Positions 26,668-39,025 of a stretch of 64,000 bases of DNA are shown one piece after another (within the stretch, counting starts at the first letter, position 1; each line of letters begins with the position of its first letter). This stretch comes from Massilia sp. Root335. Its GTDB lineage: Bacteria; Pseudomonadota; Gammaproteobacteria; Burkholderiales; Burkholderiaceae_D. The notes under the pieces were generated by a model. That model was not told where the DNA came from. It saw nothing but the letters and a program-made list of their open reading frames with translations, and searched no databases. The position numbers and the translations under genes were made by a program. The DNA lies in the NCBI RefSeq assembly GCF_001425685.1, contig NZ_LMCY01000026.1, forward strand, positions 58,121 to 122,120. Direction: 5' to 3'.

Positions 26668-28209
26668 TTAATTAACCGATCCGGAACGCTGGACCGGATT
26701 CGCCGTCGATGCGGCACAGTGCTTGCGAATGAATTCCGCATGCGTGGGCATGACATCCACACATTTTCGGATGACTGCCCGGACATCGGTGACGAATTTG
26801 CGGATGTCGTCTTGCGAGCGCTGATCGACCAGGGGATGATAGCCGCGTGGCCGGAGGCCCTGGCCATGCATCACCTGCAACCAGCTGACGTCGGTAAACA
26901 ATTCCTCACCCGCACGCAGGATTCTGCCGTGGCCTTGGAACAGGTCGATCTTTTCCTGCAAGGTTGCCGGAATCTCCATGTCCCGGCAATAAGCCCAGAA
27001 CGCTGAATCTGTCCGCTCATTCAGCTTGTAATGCAAGATAAGGAAATCGCGGATTCTTTCGTATTCAAAGTCGACCTGGGCATTGAAGGCATCGATATCG
27101 GCACTATTGAACGTCTTGTCGGGGAAGAATTCGACCAGACGCGCGATTGCCGTCTGAATCAGATGAATACTGGTGGATTCGAGTGGTTCGAGAAAACCGC
27201 CCGCCAATCCGATCGCCACGCAATTCTTGCTCCATCCCTTTTTCCGCTTGCCTGTGGTAAAGCGAATATGGCGCGGCGCCGCGAGCGGTTCGCCGTCGAG
27301 ATTGCTCATCAAAATCTCTTCGGCCTCCTTGGGGGCCATGAAATCGCTCGAAAAAACATGGCCGTTCCCGATCCGGTGCTGCAACGGAATACGCCATTGC
27401 CAACCGGCCGCACGTGCGGTCGAGCGCGTGTACGGCAACAAGGGGTCGACCGACGCACAGGGCACGGCAATCGCGTGATTACACGGCAACCAATGGCTCC
27501 AGTCCTCGAAGCCGGTGTGCAAGGCCTTTTCGATCAGCAGGCCGGCCATGCCGGAGCAATCCACGAACAGATCCCCGGCGATCCGGTCGCCATTCTCCAT
27601 GACGACCGCCTCGATGAAGCCATCCCCGGCACGCAGGCGCGTGTCGACGATCCTTCCTTCGATACGGACGACGCCGCGCGCTTCGCTATAACGACGCAGA
27701 TATCGGGCATACAGGCCGGCGTCGAAATGGAAGGCGTAGCCGATGTCCGCGACCGGCGAGTCCGGGGCGCTCTGGATGTCGCGCATGAACTTGGCATGAC
27801 GCGGCGCCAGCGTATTGATCGAGAATTCATCGAGATCGGGCGCCTCGCCAGCCTGGTGCAACTTCAGCCAATATTGATAGAACTTGAGTGGGCCCAGATC
27901 CCGCCCGATCTTGCCGAAGCCATGGAAATATGACTCGCCGATGTTTTTCCAGTCGACGAATTCGATTCCAAGCTTGAACGTGCCCTGGGTATTGCGGATG
28001 AAATCATCTTCATCAATGCCGAGCGCATGATTGTAATTGCGGATATTCGGGATGGTGGCTTCACCGACGCCGATCGTCGAAATTTCGTCGGATTCGACCA
28101 GGCGCAGGCGATATCCATCCGGCAGCAAGCGCGACAAGGCGGCAGCCGTCATCCAACCGGCCGTACCGCCCCCGACGATCACGACGTCCCGTACGCGATT
28201 ACCGTCCAT
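26668..28209 (-). CDS. Flavin-dependent tryptophan-halogenase-like protein 2
   Basis: The 513-residue paralogue of 20557-22077 has the same motifs: FAD loop VVIVGGGTAGW, the Lys of GTFKLGIEF, GWQWRIPLQ and EPLESTSIH. All catalytic residues look intact. The two copies differ throughout and are separated by the LacI and receptor genes, so this is an old duplication. It leads the LacI transcript and has a weaker operator-like site upstream (28312-28327), so halogenase and regulator may be autoregulated. The reaction has not been shown for this type; the partner reductase is not in the window. Confidence 0.88.
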   Translation of the reverse strand: MDGNRVRDVVIVGGGTAGWMTAAALSRLLPDGYRLRLVESDEISTIGVGEATIPNIRNYNHALGIDEDDFIRNTQGTFKLGIEFVDWKNIGESYFHGFGKIGRDLGPLKFYQYWLKLHQAGEAPDLDEFSINTLAPRHAKFMRDIQSAPDSPVADIGYAFHFDAGLYARYLRRYSEARGVVRIEGRIVDTRLRAGDGFIEAVVMENGDRIAGDLFVDCSGMAGLLIEKALHTGFEDWSHWLPCNHAIAVPCASVDPLLPYTRSTARAAGWQWRIPLQHRIGNGHVFSSDFMAPKEAEEILMSNLDGEPLAAPRHIRFTTGKRKKGWSKNCVAIGLAGGFLEPLESTSIHLIQTAIARLVEFFPDKTFNSADIDAFNAQVDFEYERIRDFLILHYKLNERTDSAFWAYCRDMEIPATLQEKIDLFQGHGRILRAGEELFTDVSWLQVMHGQGLRPRGYHPLVDQRSQDDIRKFVTDVRAVIRKCVDVMPTHAEFIRKHCAASTANPVQRSGSVN

Positions 28210-28311
28210 ATGCTCCCCTTCAATCCACTACAACGATTGCATTCCGCCGCGCTGGCCAGTGAGGCATCCCCAATGCAGGCATCAGTCAAAAACCACATTG
28301 TAAGCCGAAAA

Positions 28312-28327
28312 TTGGAATCGTTCTCAA
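28312..28327. promoter_or_regulatory. Imperfect LacI-type operator before halogenase 2
   Basis: TTGGAATCGTTCTCAA keeps the left half TGGAATCG of operator 3 but has a degenerate right half. It lies about 100 bp upstream of the halogenase-LacI transcript, where autoregulation would act. Confidence 0.45.
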
Positions 28328-28379
28328 TTTTTTCTTCACTATAGCAAGAGCATTTTCCGGTGTCAATTTGACACACCTG

Positions 28380-28688
28380 GAGCGGACGTTGCCGCATGCG
28401 TTCGTAGCGAAAAAAAGACGATACCTGGTCGAGAAGAGCGTGGGTGCATCGGCGACAGCTGCAGGACATCCGCCAGGGGCTCAGCCCGGGATGTAGCGTT
28501 GGACACGGGCATTACGGGCATCCGAGGACGCATCCCGGCCGGGTGCAACGTGATGCAGGAGGGTGAAACGGCACGCCCGGACGCCGGCGGCGTCGCCCTC
28601 GGGACTGGACGCGCCATCCGGAGGCCGGTGCCGACTGCACGAGGGCACGGATTTAACGTTCGATGTCGTTACGGAGTGCAGGCATGCG
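28380..28688. other. Intergenic stretch, nothing recognised
   Basis: About 300 bp between the halogenase 2 upstream region and the end of the H-NS gene. Short open frames exist on both strands but have no family motif or ribosome site. I see no clear terminator or repeat. Confidence 0.5.
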
Positions 28689-29021
28689 TCATTGGATACG
28701 GAAGTCGTCGAGATTGCGGCCGTTCGCCAGCGCCTCGCCGACCCACTTCGGTTGCCGGCCTCGGCCAGTCCAGGTTTGTTGGCTGTCGGCGGGATTGCGA
28801 TACCGTGCCTGAACCGTTCCTGCCTTGCCTCCCTTCGCTTTTTTTCCGGTGGTGCCAAGCAGTTCTTCCACCGACAGGTTCAAGCCCTGTGCAATCGAAA
28901 GGATTTGCTCGCGCGCTTTTCCCAGTTCCTGCCGATGACGCTCCGTGATCTCTTTTTCGACGTCGTATCCCAGTCTCTTGAGTTCGTTCAGGCTGTAATT
29001 CGACAGATCGATCTTTGCCAT
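28689..29021 (-). CDS. H-NS-family nucleoid protein
   Basis: The 110-residue DNA-binding protein has an N-terminal coiled-coil (about residues 10-55, with LNELKRLGYDVEKEITERH) for oligomerisation. The C-terminal AT-hook-like domain is built on YRNPADSQQTWTGRGRQPKW, the betaproteobacterial H-NS signature. A GGAA site precedes the ATG. H-NS copies often silence AT-rich acquired DNA; this one sits next to a transposase remnant, in line with an accessory region. Confidence 0.92.
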   Translation of the reverse strand: MAKIDLSNYSLNELKRLGYDVEKEITERHRQELGKAREQILSIAQGLNLSVEELLGTTGKKAKGGKAGTVQARYRNPADSQQTWTGRGRQPKWVGEALANGRNLDDFRIQ

Positions 29022-29189
29022 TTTCACTTCCTTTTCAGTATGGATTGGTAAGCTCGTGTGCCATGAATTCTACTATAGCCAACAAGGCGAAGATCGTTAC
29101 CGAGAAACGCGGCATATCAGGAAAAATTCCCCGGGATGAGTTAACAAGCCAATTCGAGGGGTGACGATCCAATACGCAGCAGCGAATGC

Positions 29190-29410
29190 CTAAGTGTCGA
29201 GTCCCGTTTGATCGTAGACGCGTTTGACGAATAATTCAGGCCGCTTCTTCTGCCATTCCTTGAGTGCCAGGATGGGCGTTTTGGCGTCAAGCGCGCGCTG
29301 TGGTATGTGGTGGTGGTACAGCTTCAAATAGTTCAGCAAGGTCGTCTCCGGATCGGCTTTGCTGTCGAAACGGGTTTGCTGCAGCAGTTCATTGTATGGG
29401 CACAGCGTAC
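29190..29410 (-). pseudogene. IS481-type transposase remnant, C-terminal end only
   Basis: The minus strand encodes ELLQQTRFDSKADPETTLLN, a YLKLYHHHIPQRAL segment, and a tail KEWQKKRPELFVKRVYDQTG ending LDT and a stop. This matches the integrase-core end of IS481-family transposases. About 70 residues are left; an in-frame stop occurs about a dozen codons further upstream, and the DDE core is missing. No terminal inverted repeats were identified. It lies between the imuB stop and H-NS, where dnaE2 would be expected in a complete mutasome operon. Confidence 0.75.
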
Positions 29411-29493
29411 GATCACATTCACTTCATGGATTTTTGCAAAGAGTGGGACCCCGCGTGGCCGGATGTCGTGTTGGCGCGGGCACCGCACACTGC

Positions 29494-30969
29494 TTAACCG
29501 AACAACCCATGCAAATACCACCTCGGCTCCCGCTCATCGATACCGATGCGTTCCCGATACACCCAGTACAGCGTGTGATCCTGCCCCTCGGCGATGAAAT
29601 AGTCGCGCGTTTCCGGGCCGTCCCACCAGCCGCCCTCGATACGCTCGGGGGTCGAGGCCACCCGCAGCGGCGAGCCGTAGAACGGGCGGCGGTCGCGCAT
29701 CAAGAGCGCGATCGGGCGGGCCAGCAGCCACGTCGGACGCGGCAGGCTCAGCACGTCGGGCGGCAGCTGGGCGTTGCGCGCCTTGTCGCTGACGTTGTGC
29801 TGGACCGGCACCCAGACGTTGGCCTGCTCCGGGCGGTAATCGGCCAGCGGCAGCGGCTGCAGGACGTTGTCCGGCCCCAGGCGCGCCGCCAGCAGTTCCA
29901 GCATGCGCATGCGGTCTTCCTCGCTGCCGCCCGGTTCGGGGAACAGCGAGGCATTCGGCGGCGCCATCGGCCGCACCTGCACGGCTTCCAGCACGAGGCC
30001 GATCACGGGCGCGTCCAGCGTCAGCCTGGCGAGGCGTTCCCGGAGCAGGCGCACCAGGTGCTCGTCGCGCCACGCCGGCTCGGCCAGCACGATCTCGATG
30101 CCGGTCGGCGGGCATGCCACCCTGCCCCGTTCGTGCTCCAGCCGCAGGACGATGCGCTCCACCGCCAGCTGGCGCGCGCACAGCCAGCCGGTCAGCTGCA
30201 ACAGCAGGCACTGGGCGCCCGCCAGCAGCAGCCCGGCGTCGTCGATGCGGTCGTACAGTTCCAGGCGCGCGCGGAAGGTCTCGGGCGGCGCGATCCATGT
30301 GTGCAGCTCCGAAGTGAGACCGTAGGCGGCATCGAGCAGGTCGAGCAGGTCGCGTCCGCAGCGCCGCTGCAGGCCGGGGCGCGGCAGGCGGCGCAGGTCG
30401 CCCAGCGTATGGCAGCCGATGCCGTCGAACCAGTCCGCGAACGGACGCGCGGGCGGCGCCAGCAGCACGGCCAGCCGGTCGAGCCGGCGCAGCAGCGATT
30501 CCATCCGCACGGCGCGGCCCGCGTTCGCGCGCGCCAGCAGCCAGGCCCCGCGCGCGGTGGGCGCGCACGCGAGCGAGGCCGTGAAGCCCAGCGCGCGCAC
30601 GTTCGCGTGCACGCGCCGGCACAGCGCGCGGATGCCGCCGAACAGGCGCAGGCTGGCGCCGACATCCATCAGCAGCGTCGCTTCCGCGCCCTCCGTCACC
30701 TGCGGCGTGTACTGCAGCAGGGCCAGCGCCACCGCCTGGCGCGCCTCCGCCTCCAGCGCCGGCGCACGCGCGTGGAGGCGGGCGTCGGGCAGCAGCATCA
30801 CCACGCCGCCGCGGCGCATGCCGACGCGCACCCCGGCGCCCATTGCCTCCTGCGAGGCCACCAGCACGCGCTCCTGTTCGAGCACGACGCTGCCGGCGTC
30901 AGTGGACCAACTCGGTGCGAACACCTCGAGCGGTAACCGGGGCAGGTGCAGTCCGATCCACAGGCGCAT
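29494..30969 (-). CDS. imuB: ImuB, inactive Y-family polymerase subunit of the mutasome
   Basis: The 491-residue protein begins MRLWIGLHLPRLPLEVF, as ImuB does. The region shows VLEQERVLVASQEAMGAGVRVGM and LLMDVGASLRLFGG, where Y-family catalytic acids are reduced. ImuB is a catalytically dead hub that links ImuA, the beta clamp and DnaE2 for translesion synthesis. The C-terminus (YFIAEGQDHTLYWVYRERIG, ending HGLFG) fits the family. The start overlaps the end of imuA by 71 bp. No dnaE2 gene follows. Confidence 0.92.
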   Translation of the reverse strand: MRLWIGLHLPRLPLEVFAPSWSTDAGSVVLEQERVLVASQEAMGAGVRVGMRRGGVVMLLPDARLHARAPALEAEARQAVALALLQYTPQVTEGAEATLLMDVGASLRLFGGIRALCRRVHANVRALGFTASLACAPTARGAWLLARANAGRAVRMESLLRRLDRLAVLLAPPARPFADWFDGIGCHTLGDLRRLPRPGLQRRCGRDLLDLLDAAYGLTSELHTWIAPPETFRARLELYDRIDDAGLLLAGAQCLLLQLTGWLCARQLAVERIVLRLEHERGRVACPPTGIEIVLAEPAWRDEHLVRLLRERLARLTLDAPVIGLVLEAVQVRPMAPPNASLFPEPGGSEEDRMRMLELLAARLGPDNVLQPLPLADYRPEQANVWVPVQHNVSDKARNAQLPPDVLSLPRPTWLLARPIALLMRDRRPFYGSPLRVASTPERIEGGWWDGPETRDYFIAEGQDHTLYWVYRERIGIDEREPRWYLHGLFG

Positions 30970-31609
30970 GGCGATTGGGCAGGTAGGAAGTCAATGGAAG
31001 GAACAGGGTCGCGTCGCGCTGCGGTCCGCGGCGTTTCACGAAACTGATGTCGATGCCGCCCGACTGGGGCCGCAAGGCGAGACGCAGCGGCGCCGGCGAC
31101 GCGTCCTGGCCGGCCGCCAGCGGCCGCATCATGAAGAACAGGGTCTCCCCCGCCTGCGCCGCCAGGTGCAGCCGGCGCAGGTGTTCGCCACGCACGTGGT
31201 TTTGCCAGAACAGCAGCGCGCCGCAACTGCCGCTGCGCAGCACCTGTTCCGCCGCCCACAGCGCATCGGCCGTGCCGCCGGCACGCAGCCAGATCAGTTG
31301 CGAAGGCTGCACCCCGAGCGCGGCCAGCGCCAGCGCCTGGGGCGGATGCGGCGGCTGCAACAGCACGACGCGCCGCGTTGCCACGGCCGCCAGCGCGGGA
31401 CGCAGCAGCCGCATTTCGCCGATGCCGGGCTGCGGCAGCAACAGGTCGACCAATGTTCCGGTCGGCCAGCCGCCGCCTGGCAGGTGGGCCGACAGGGCGA
31501 GGTGGCCGGTATCGATGCAGCGCGTGTCACCACGCGCCAGCTGCGAGGCAAGCCAGAGCGACGGATGCAAGGACTCCGGCGCTGCAGATATTAAACCTGA
31601 GCAATTCAT
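30899..31609 (-). CDS. imuA: ImuA, RecA-like SOS mutasome protein
   Basis: The 236-residue protein starts at the ATG 16 nt downstream of the SOS box; a Met further upstream lies inside the box and is rejected. It has the ImuA pattern: LPGGGWPTGTLVDLLLPQPGIGEMRLL in the degenerate P-loop region, then VVLLQPPHPPQA and the C-terminal SFVKRRGPQRDATLFLPL. ImuA works with ImuB to recruit the error-prone polymerase DnaE2 after DNA damage. Its end overlaps imuB by 71 bp. Confidence 0.9.
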   Translation of the reverse strand: MNCSGLISAAPESLHPSLWLASQLARGDTRCIDTGHLALSAHLPGGGWPTGTLVDLLLPQPGIGEMRLLRPALAAVATRRVVLLQPPHPPQALALAALGVQPSQLIWLRAGGTADALWAAEQVLRSGSCGALLFWQNHVRGEHLRRLHLAAQAGETLFFMMRPLAAGQDASPAPLRLALRPQSGGIDISFVKRRGPQRDATLFLPLTSYLPNRHAPVDRTAPAPVTARGVRTELVH

Positions 31610-31625
31610 GTTTGATGCGAAGAAA

Positions 31626-31645
31626 TACTGTATAAACATACAGTA
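31626..31645 (-). promoter_or_regulatory. LexA (SOS) box upstream of imuA
   Basis: The core CTGTATAAACATACAG is an exact CTGT-N8-ACAG match, extended by TA on each side into a palindrome (TA-CTGT...ACAG-TA). It lies 16 bp upstream of the imuA ATG, where LexA would block transcription. This identifies imuA-imuB as an SOS operon. Confidence 0.85.
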
Positions 31646-31767
31646 CTATTCTCATCAGGTTTTGGCAAGGTTAATCTTCTTGAATGGTAGGGTGGACAGC
31701 TCCACCGAAACGCTTGTGTCGCTACGACGCCGGCGCTGTCCACGCGTAACGCTTGCATGGCCAGCTC

Positions 31768-31884
31768 GTAGGGTGGGCTCCCCGAGCCCACGCGGAAGCA
31801 GACGGTACGCAAACGTCCACGTGGGCGGAGGCCGCCCACTCTACGGCTTTCGCGACGTTCGTAGGGTGGGCTCCCCGAGCCCAC
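31768..31884. repeat. Intergenic palindromic repeats, GTAGGGTGGGC family
   Basis: Two identical 24-bp copies of GTAGGGTGGGCTCCCCGAGC followed by CCAC occur at 31768-31791 and 31861-31884. A related inverted element (CGTGGGCGGAGGCCGCCCAC plus TCTAC) is at 31820-31844. A fourth, diverged relative starts near 31687 (GTAGGGTGGACAGCTCCAC). Each can fold into a short GC hairpin. They sit between the porin stop and the imuA SOS box. Confidence 0.7.
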
Positions 31885-31900
31885 CATGCAGCATCACCGA

Positions 31901-32977
31901 TCAAAAGGCATGCCGGATCCCGAGATCGACGGCCCCGTTCCCCGATCCCCCTTCGATGGAGCTGCCGACCGTGTAGCTCGCCCCGTGCCGGTTCACGATG
32001 TGCGCGATCGCGGCATACAGCTCGGTCCGGCGCGACAGCGCATAACGGTAGCCCAGCGCGTACTGGCTCGCGTCCTGGTCGAGCGCGCCGCGATCGTCCT
32101 TGTGGATCCACGACACCATCCACGTGTGCGGGCCGGACGGGATCGTCGCGCCGATGAGCACGTCGCGGCTGTCGCTCGATGCGACCGGCACGCCCGCCCT
32201 GCCGTACGGGTTCGCCGTATTGCGCAGCAGGGAACTGTTCGGGCCCTTGTTCACGCCGTACGCGACATGCGCCTTCACGAAGCCGAAATCGTAGACCGCG
32301 GCCAGCACCGTGTTCTTCGCATTGCCGGCGTTCCTGAGCGCCGCCGTGCCGTTGTTGCGGTTGTGGTAGCCGAGCCGCGCGTGCAGCGGGCCGGCGTTGT
32401 AGTCGAGCGCACCGCCGAATTGCCGGCCCGCCGCGCTGTCGCCCGCCACTTCGCCGGCGCCGTACACGACTTCCGCGCTCACGCCGCCGACGCCGGGCGA
32501 TACGTATTTCAGCGAATTATCCATGCGGCTGGTCGAGTTGCCGGTCGGGGCCATCAGGTTCTTCGTGTCGCCCGCGTAGCCGGAGCCGAACGGATCGGCC
32601 AGCACCACCGTCAGGTATTGCGGCGTGTACTGGCGGCCCGCCGTCAGCGTGCCGAAGCCGCCCTGCAGCCCCACATACGCCTGGCGTCCGAACAGCAGCC
32701 CGCCCTGCCCCAGCGCGCCGGTATCGGCCTGGAAGCCGCTCTCCAGCAGGAATATCGCGGCCAGGCCGTCGCCCAGTTCCTCGCGCCCCTTGAAGCCGAG
32801 CCGCGAGCCGGCGCCGACGCCGCTCGTGATCTTGGTGACGTCGCCGGCGCTGCCGCCGGTTTCGCGCACGACGGCGACGTCGACCAGGCCATACACGTTG
32901 ACCGACGAGCCGTCGGCGGCACCAGCGTCCATGCAGATCGCGGCCAGCACGCCGGCACACAGGATTGTTTTCATCAT
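31901..32977 (-). CDS. Gram-negative porin, Omp32-like
   Basis: The 358-residue outer-membrane protein (first of two adjacent Met codons; AAAGAG upstream) has a signal peptide ending near DAGAAD. The betaproteobacterial porin pattern follows: SSVNVYGLVDVAVVRETGG, SRLGFKGREELGDGLAAIF, LLFGRQAYVGL and FGTLTAGRQYTPQY. It ends AVDLGIRHAF with the usual terminal Phe. It forms a 16-strand trimeric channel, often for anionic solutes. It starts 31 bp after the 5-oxoprolinase-like gene and may supply its substrate. Confidence 0.93.
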   Translation of the reverse strand: MMKTILCAGVLAAICMDAGAADGSSVNVYGLVDVAVVRETGGSAGDVTKITSGVGAGSRLGFKGREELGDGLAAIFLLESGFQADTGALGQGGLLFGRQAYVGLQGGFGTLTAGRQYTPQYLTVVLADPFGSGYAGDTKNLMAPTGNSTSRMDNSLKYVSPGVGGVSAEVVYGAGEVAGDSAAGRQFGGALDYNAGPLHARLGYHNRNNGTAALRNAGNAKNTVLAAVYDFGFVKAHVAYGVNKGPNSSLLRNTANPYGRAGVPVASSDSRDVLIGATIPSGPHTWMVSWIHKDDRGALDQDASQYALGYRYALSRRTELYAAIAHIVNRHGASYTVGSSIEGGSGNGAVDLGIRHAF

Positions 32978-32990
32978 TGTCTCTTTCTCG

Positions 32991-33008
32991 TTATGGTTAT
33001 GGTTGTGG

Positions 33009-33012
<4 letters not shown>
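32991..33012. repeat. Short tandem hexamer repeat between two coupled genes
   Basis: TTATGG-TTATGG-TTGTGG-TTATG gives about four hexamer units. It lies from the stop codon of the 5-oxoprolinase-like gene up to 14 bp before the porin start, so it occupies the spacer before the porin ribosome site. Confidence 0.6.
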
Positions 33013-36680
<3,668 letters not shown>

Positions 36681-36792
36681 GGTCTTACCTCTTCAAAATA
36701 TCGGGCGCGCGCAGGCAAGGCGCTGCCCTGGCGCGCCGTGCGCCCGTGTGTCTGTCTGGTGGAATCGGGATGCGGCCGTGACGGCCGGCGGA

Positions 36793-38067
36793 TCAGGCTT
36801 CGAGCCGCTTGCCGCGGGTTTCGGGCAGGGTCAGCGCGGCGACGATCATGATGCCGTAGGCGCCGGCCGCGAACAGGCCGATGGCGTGGCCGAGCGAGAG
36901 CGATTGGCCGGCGGCGCCGATCGCGAACGGGAACAGCGAACCGATCGCACGTCCCATGCTGTAGCAAAAGCCCTGGCCGGAACCGCGCATGCGGGTCGGG
37001 AACAACTCGGTGAGAAAGGCGCCCATGCCGCTGAAGACGCCGGAGACGAAGAAGCCGAGCGGGAAACCCAGCACCAGCATCACGTTGTCGGTCACCGGCA
37101 AGCGGGTGTAGGCCAGCGCGATCAGCAGCGAACCCACGGCGAACAGGATGAAGTTGCGCTTGCGGCCCAGGCGGTCGGTCAGGTAGGCGCTGACGATGTA
37201 GCCGATGTACGAGCCGGCGATGACCATCGCCAGATAGCCGCCGGTGCCGAGCACCGTCAGGTGGCGCTCCGTCTTCAGGAACGTGGGAAGCCAGGTCGTG
37301 ATCGCGTAATAGCCGCCTTGCGCGCCAGTCGTCAGCAGCACGGCGCGCAACGTCGTCGAGATCATGCCCGGCGCGAAGATCTCGGTGAACCGCGCTTGTT
37401 CCGCGTGCTCGCTGCGGCGCTGCGCGGCCAGGAAGACGTCCGGCTCCTCCACGAAGCGGCGGATGTAGATGACGAAGACGGCGGGGATGATCCCGAGCAG
37501 GAACAGCGAGCGCCACGCCAGTTCGGCCGGCAGCAGCGAAAACATCAGCGCGTACAGCAGCGCCGAGACGCCCCAGCCCAGTGCCCATCCGGCCTGCACC
37601 ATGCCGACCGCCTTGCCGCGGTCCCTGGCGCGGATGACTTCACCCATCAGGATCGCGCCGGCCGTCCATTCGCCGCCCATGCCGAAGCCCATCAGGCCGC
37701 GCAGCACGAGCAGCTGGCCGAAGGTCTGGGCAAAGCCGCTCAGGACGGTGAACAGGGCGAACCACAGGATCGTCAGCTGCAGCGTCTTCACGCGGCCGAT
37801 GCGGTCCGACAGGATGCCGGCCAGCCAGCCGCCCAGCGACGACGTGAGCAGCGTGACGGTGCCGATCAAGCCGGCGTCGCCCTTGGACAGGCCCCACGTC
37901 GCGATCAGCGTGGGAATGACGAAGCTGAGGAATTGCGTGTCCATCGCGTCCAGCGCGTAGCCGACCTTGCAGCCGATGAAGGTGCGGCGTTCGGCCTTGG
38001 TCAGTTGGCGCAGCCAGCCGAAATGGCCGGCGTCGACGCGATCCTGCGTGAGTTCCTGGGTATTCAT
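36793..38067 (-). CDS. MFS transporter, metabolite:H+ symporter type
   Basis: The 424-residue protein has twelve transmembrane segments. LSDRIGRVKTLQLTILWFAL (loop 2-3), GLMGFGMGGEWTAGAILMGE and the ELFPTRMRGSGQGFCYSMGR motif mark it as an organic-acid or aromatic-acid symporter. The ATG at 38067 follows CGGAGACGAC. It lies 112 bp before the 5-oxoprolinase-like gene and 40 bp after DUF1445, so the likely cargo is 5-oxoproline or a related acid. This is inferred from context. Confidence 0.9.
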   Translation of the reverse strand: MNTQELTQDRVDAGHFGWLRQLTKAERRTFIGCKVGYALDAMDTQFLSFVIPTLIATWGLSKGDAGLIGTVTLLTSSLGGWLAGILSDRIGRVKTLQLTILWFALFTVLSGFAQTFGQLLVLRGLMGFGMGGEWTAGAILMGEVIRARDRGKAVGMVQAGWALGWGVSALLYALMFSLLPAELAWRSLFLLGIIPAVFVIYIRRFVEEPDVFLAAQRRSEHAEQARFTEIFAPGMISTTLRAVLLTTGAQGGYYAITTWLPTFLKTERHLTVLGTGGYLAMVIAGSYIGYIVSAYLTDRLGRKRNFILFAVGSLLIALAYTRLPVTDNVMLVLGFPLGFFVSGVFSGMGAFLTELFPTRMRGSGQGFCYSMGRAIGSLFPFAIGAAGQSLSLGHAIGLFAAGAYGIMIVAALTLPETRGKRLEA

Positions 38068-38107
38068 GTCGTCTCCGTTGTGGGTATATTTTTTTACAGC
38101 GTCATTT

Positions 38108-38881
38108 TTACAGCGTCGCCAGCGATGCATTCGGCACGTCCGTCACCAGCATGTAGCCGGGGCGGTGCGTGACGACGAACGGCAGCCGTGCGGCGCGGAT
38201 CGCTTCCTGCGGCGTCACGCCGCATGCCCAGAACACGGGCACTTCGTCCGCCATGACCTCGACGGCGTCGCCGTAGTCGGGCCGCGCCAGGTCGGCGATG
38301 CCGATCAGGCGCGGATCGCCCAGGTGCACCGGCGCGCCGTGGATCGCGGGATAGCGGCTGGTGATCTGGATCGCGCGGATCGCATCCCGCGCCTTCAGCG
38401 GGCGCATGGACACGACCATGTTCGCGCCGAACGGCCCCGCCGTTTCGTTGGCGATGTTCGTGCGGTACATGGCGATGTTCTTGTCCTGCTCGATGTGGCG
38501 CAGCGGGATGCCGGCGGCGAGCAGCATCTCTTCGAACGAGAACGAACAGCCGATCGCGAACGCGACCAGGTCGTCGCGCCACAGGCCGCCCAGCGCCGCG
38601 GGCGTTTCCGCCAGTTCGCCGTCGCGGTAGACGTAATAGCCCGGCACGTCGGTGCGCAGGTCGAGGTCGGCGCCGAGCGTCGGCAGGTGCCACGCGCCCG
38701 GCTCGCCCACCGCGAGCAGGGGGCACGCCTTCGGATTGCGCTGGCTGAAACGGAGAAAATCATGGGCCTGCGCTTCCGGCAGGATGACGAGGTTGGCCTG
38801 GGCAAAGCCGCCGCAGACGCCGGCGGTCGGTTTGCGGAATTCACCCGCGCGGACCAGGTGACGGAACTGGATCGGTTTCAT
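38108..38881 (-). CDS. DUF1445 putative hydro-lyase / D-glutamate cyclase-like
   Basis: The 257-residue protein carries DUF1445 signatures: [47 protein letters not shown] and [10 protein letters not shown]. The mammalian relative DGLUCY cyclises D-glutamate to 5-oxo-D-proline. Sitting with a 5-oxoprolinase-like enzyme and a carrier, this protein may interconvert the same metabolite pair; bacterial members are otherwise only labelled putative hydro-lyase. It starts divergently from a LysR gene that probably controls the unit. A 13-bp duplication (GACGCTGTAAAAA) covers its stop codon. Confidence 0.88.
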   Translation of the reverse strand: MKPIQFRHLVRAGEFRKPTAGVCGGFAQANLVILPEAQAHDFLRFSQRNPKACPLLAVGEPGAWHLPTLGADLDLRTDVPGYYVYRDGELAETPAALGGLWRDDLVAFAIGCSFSFEEMLLAAGIPLRHIEQDKNIAMYRTNIANETAGPFGANMVVSMRPLKARDAIRAIQITSRYPAIHGAPVHLGDPRLIGIADLARPDYGDAVEVMADEVPVFWACGVTPQEAIRAARLPFVVTHRPGYMLVTDVPNASLATL

Positions 38882-39025
38882 GGTTTTTCAGCTCGGTAAT
38901 GACATGTAAATAAGCATAGATGCGTATTCTCTATCCACCAAGCCACTTATTTTTACCGCATGTGTTAAGTTTTACTAAACGCGTCTCCTCCCCATTCCCG
39001 ATATGCTTAAAGTATTCTTTACGCC

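Noticed and set aside
28380..28688. Small genes between halogenase 2 and H-NS
   Set aside because: Frames on both strands lack ribosome sites and recognisable composition.
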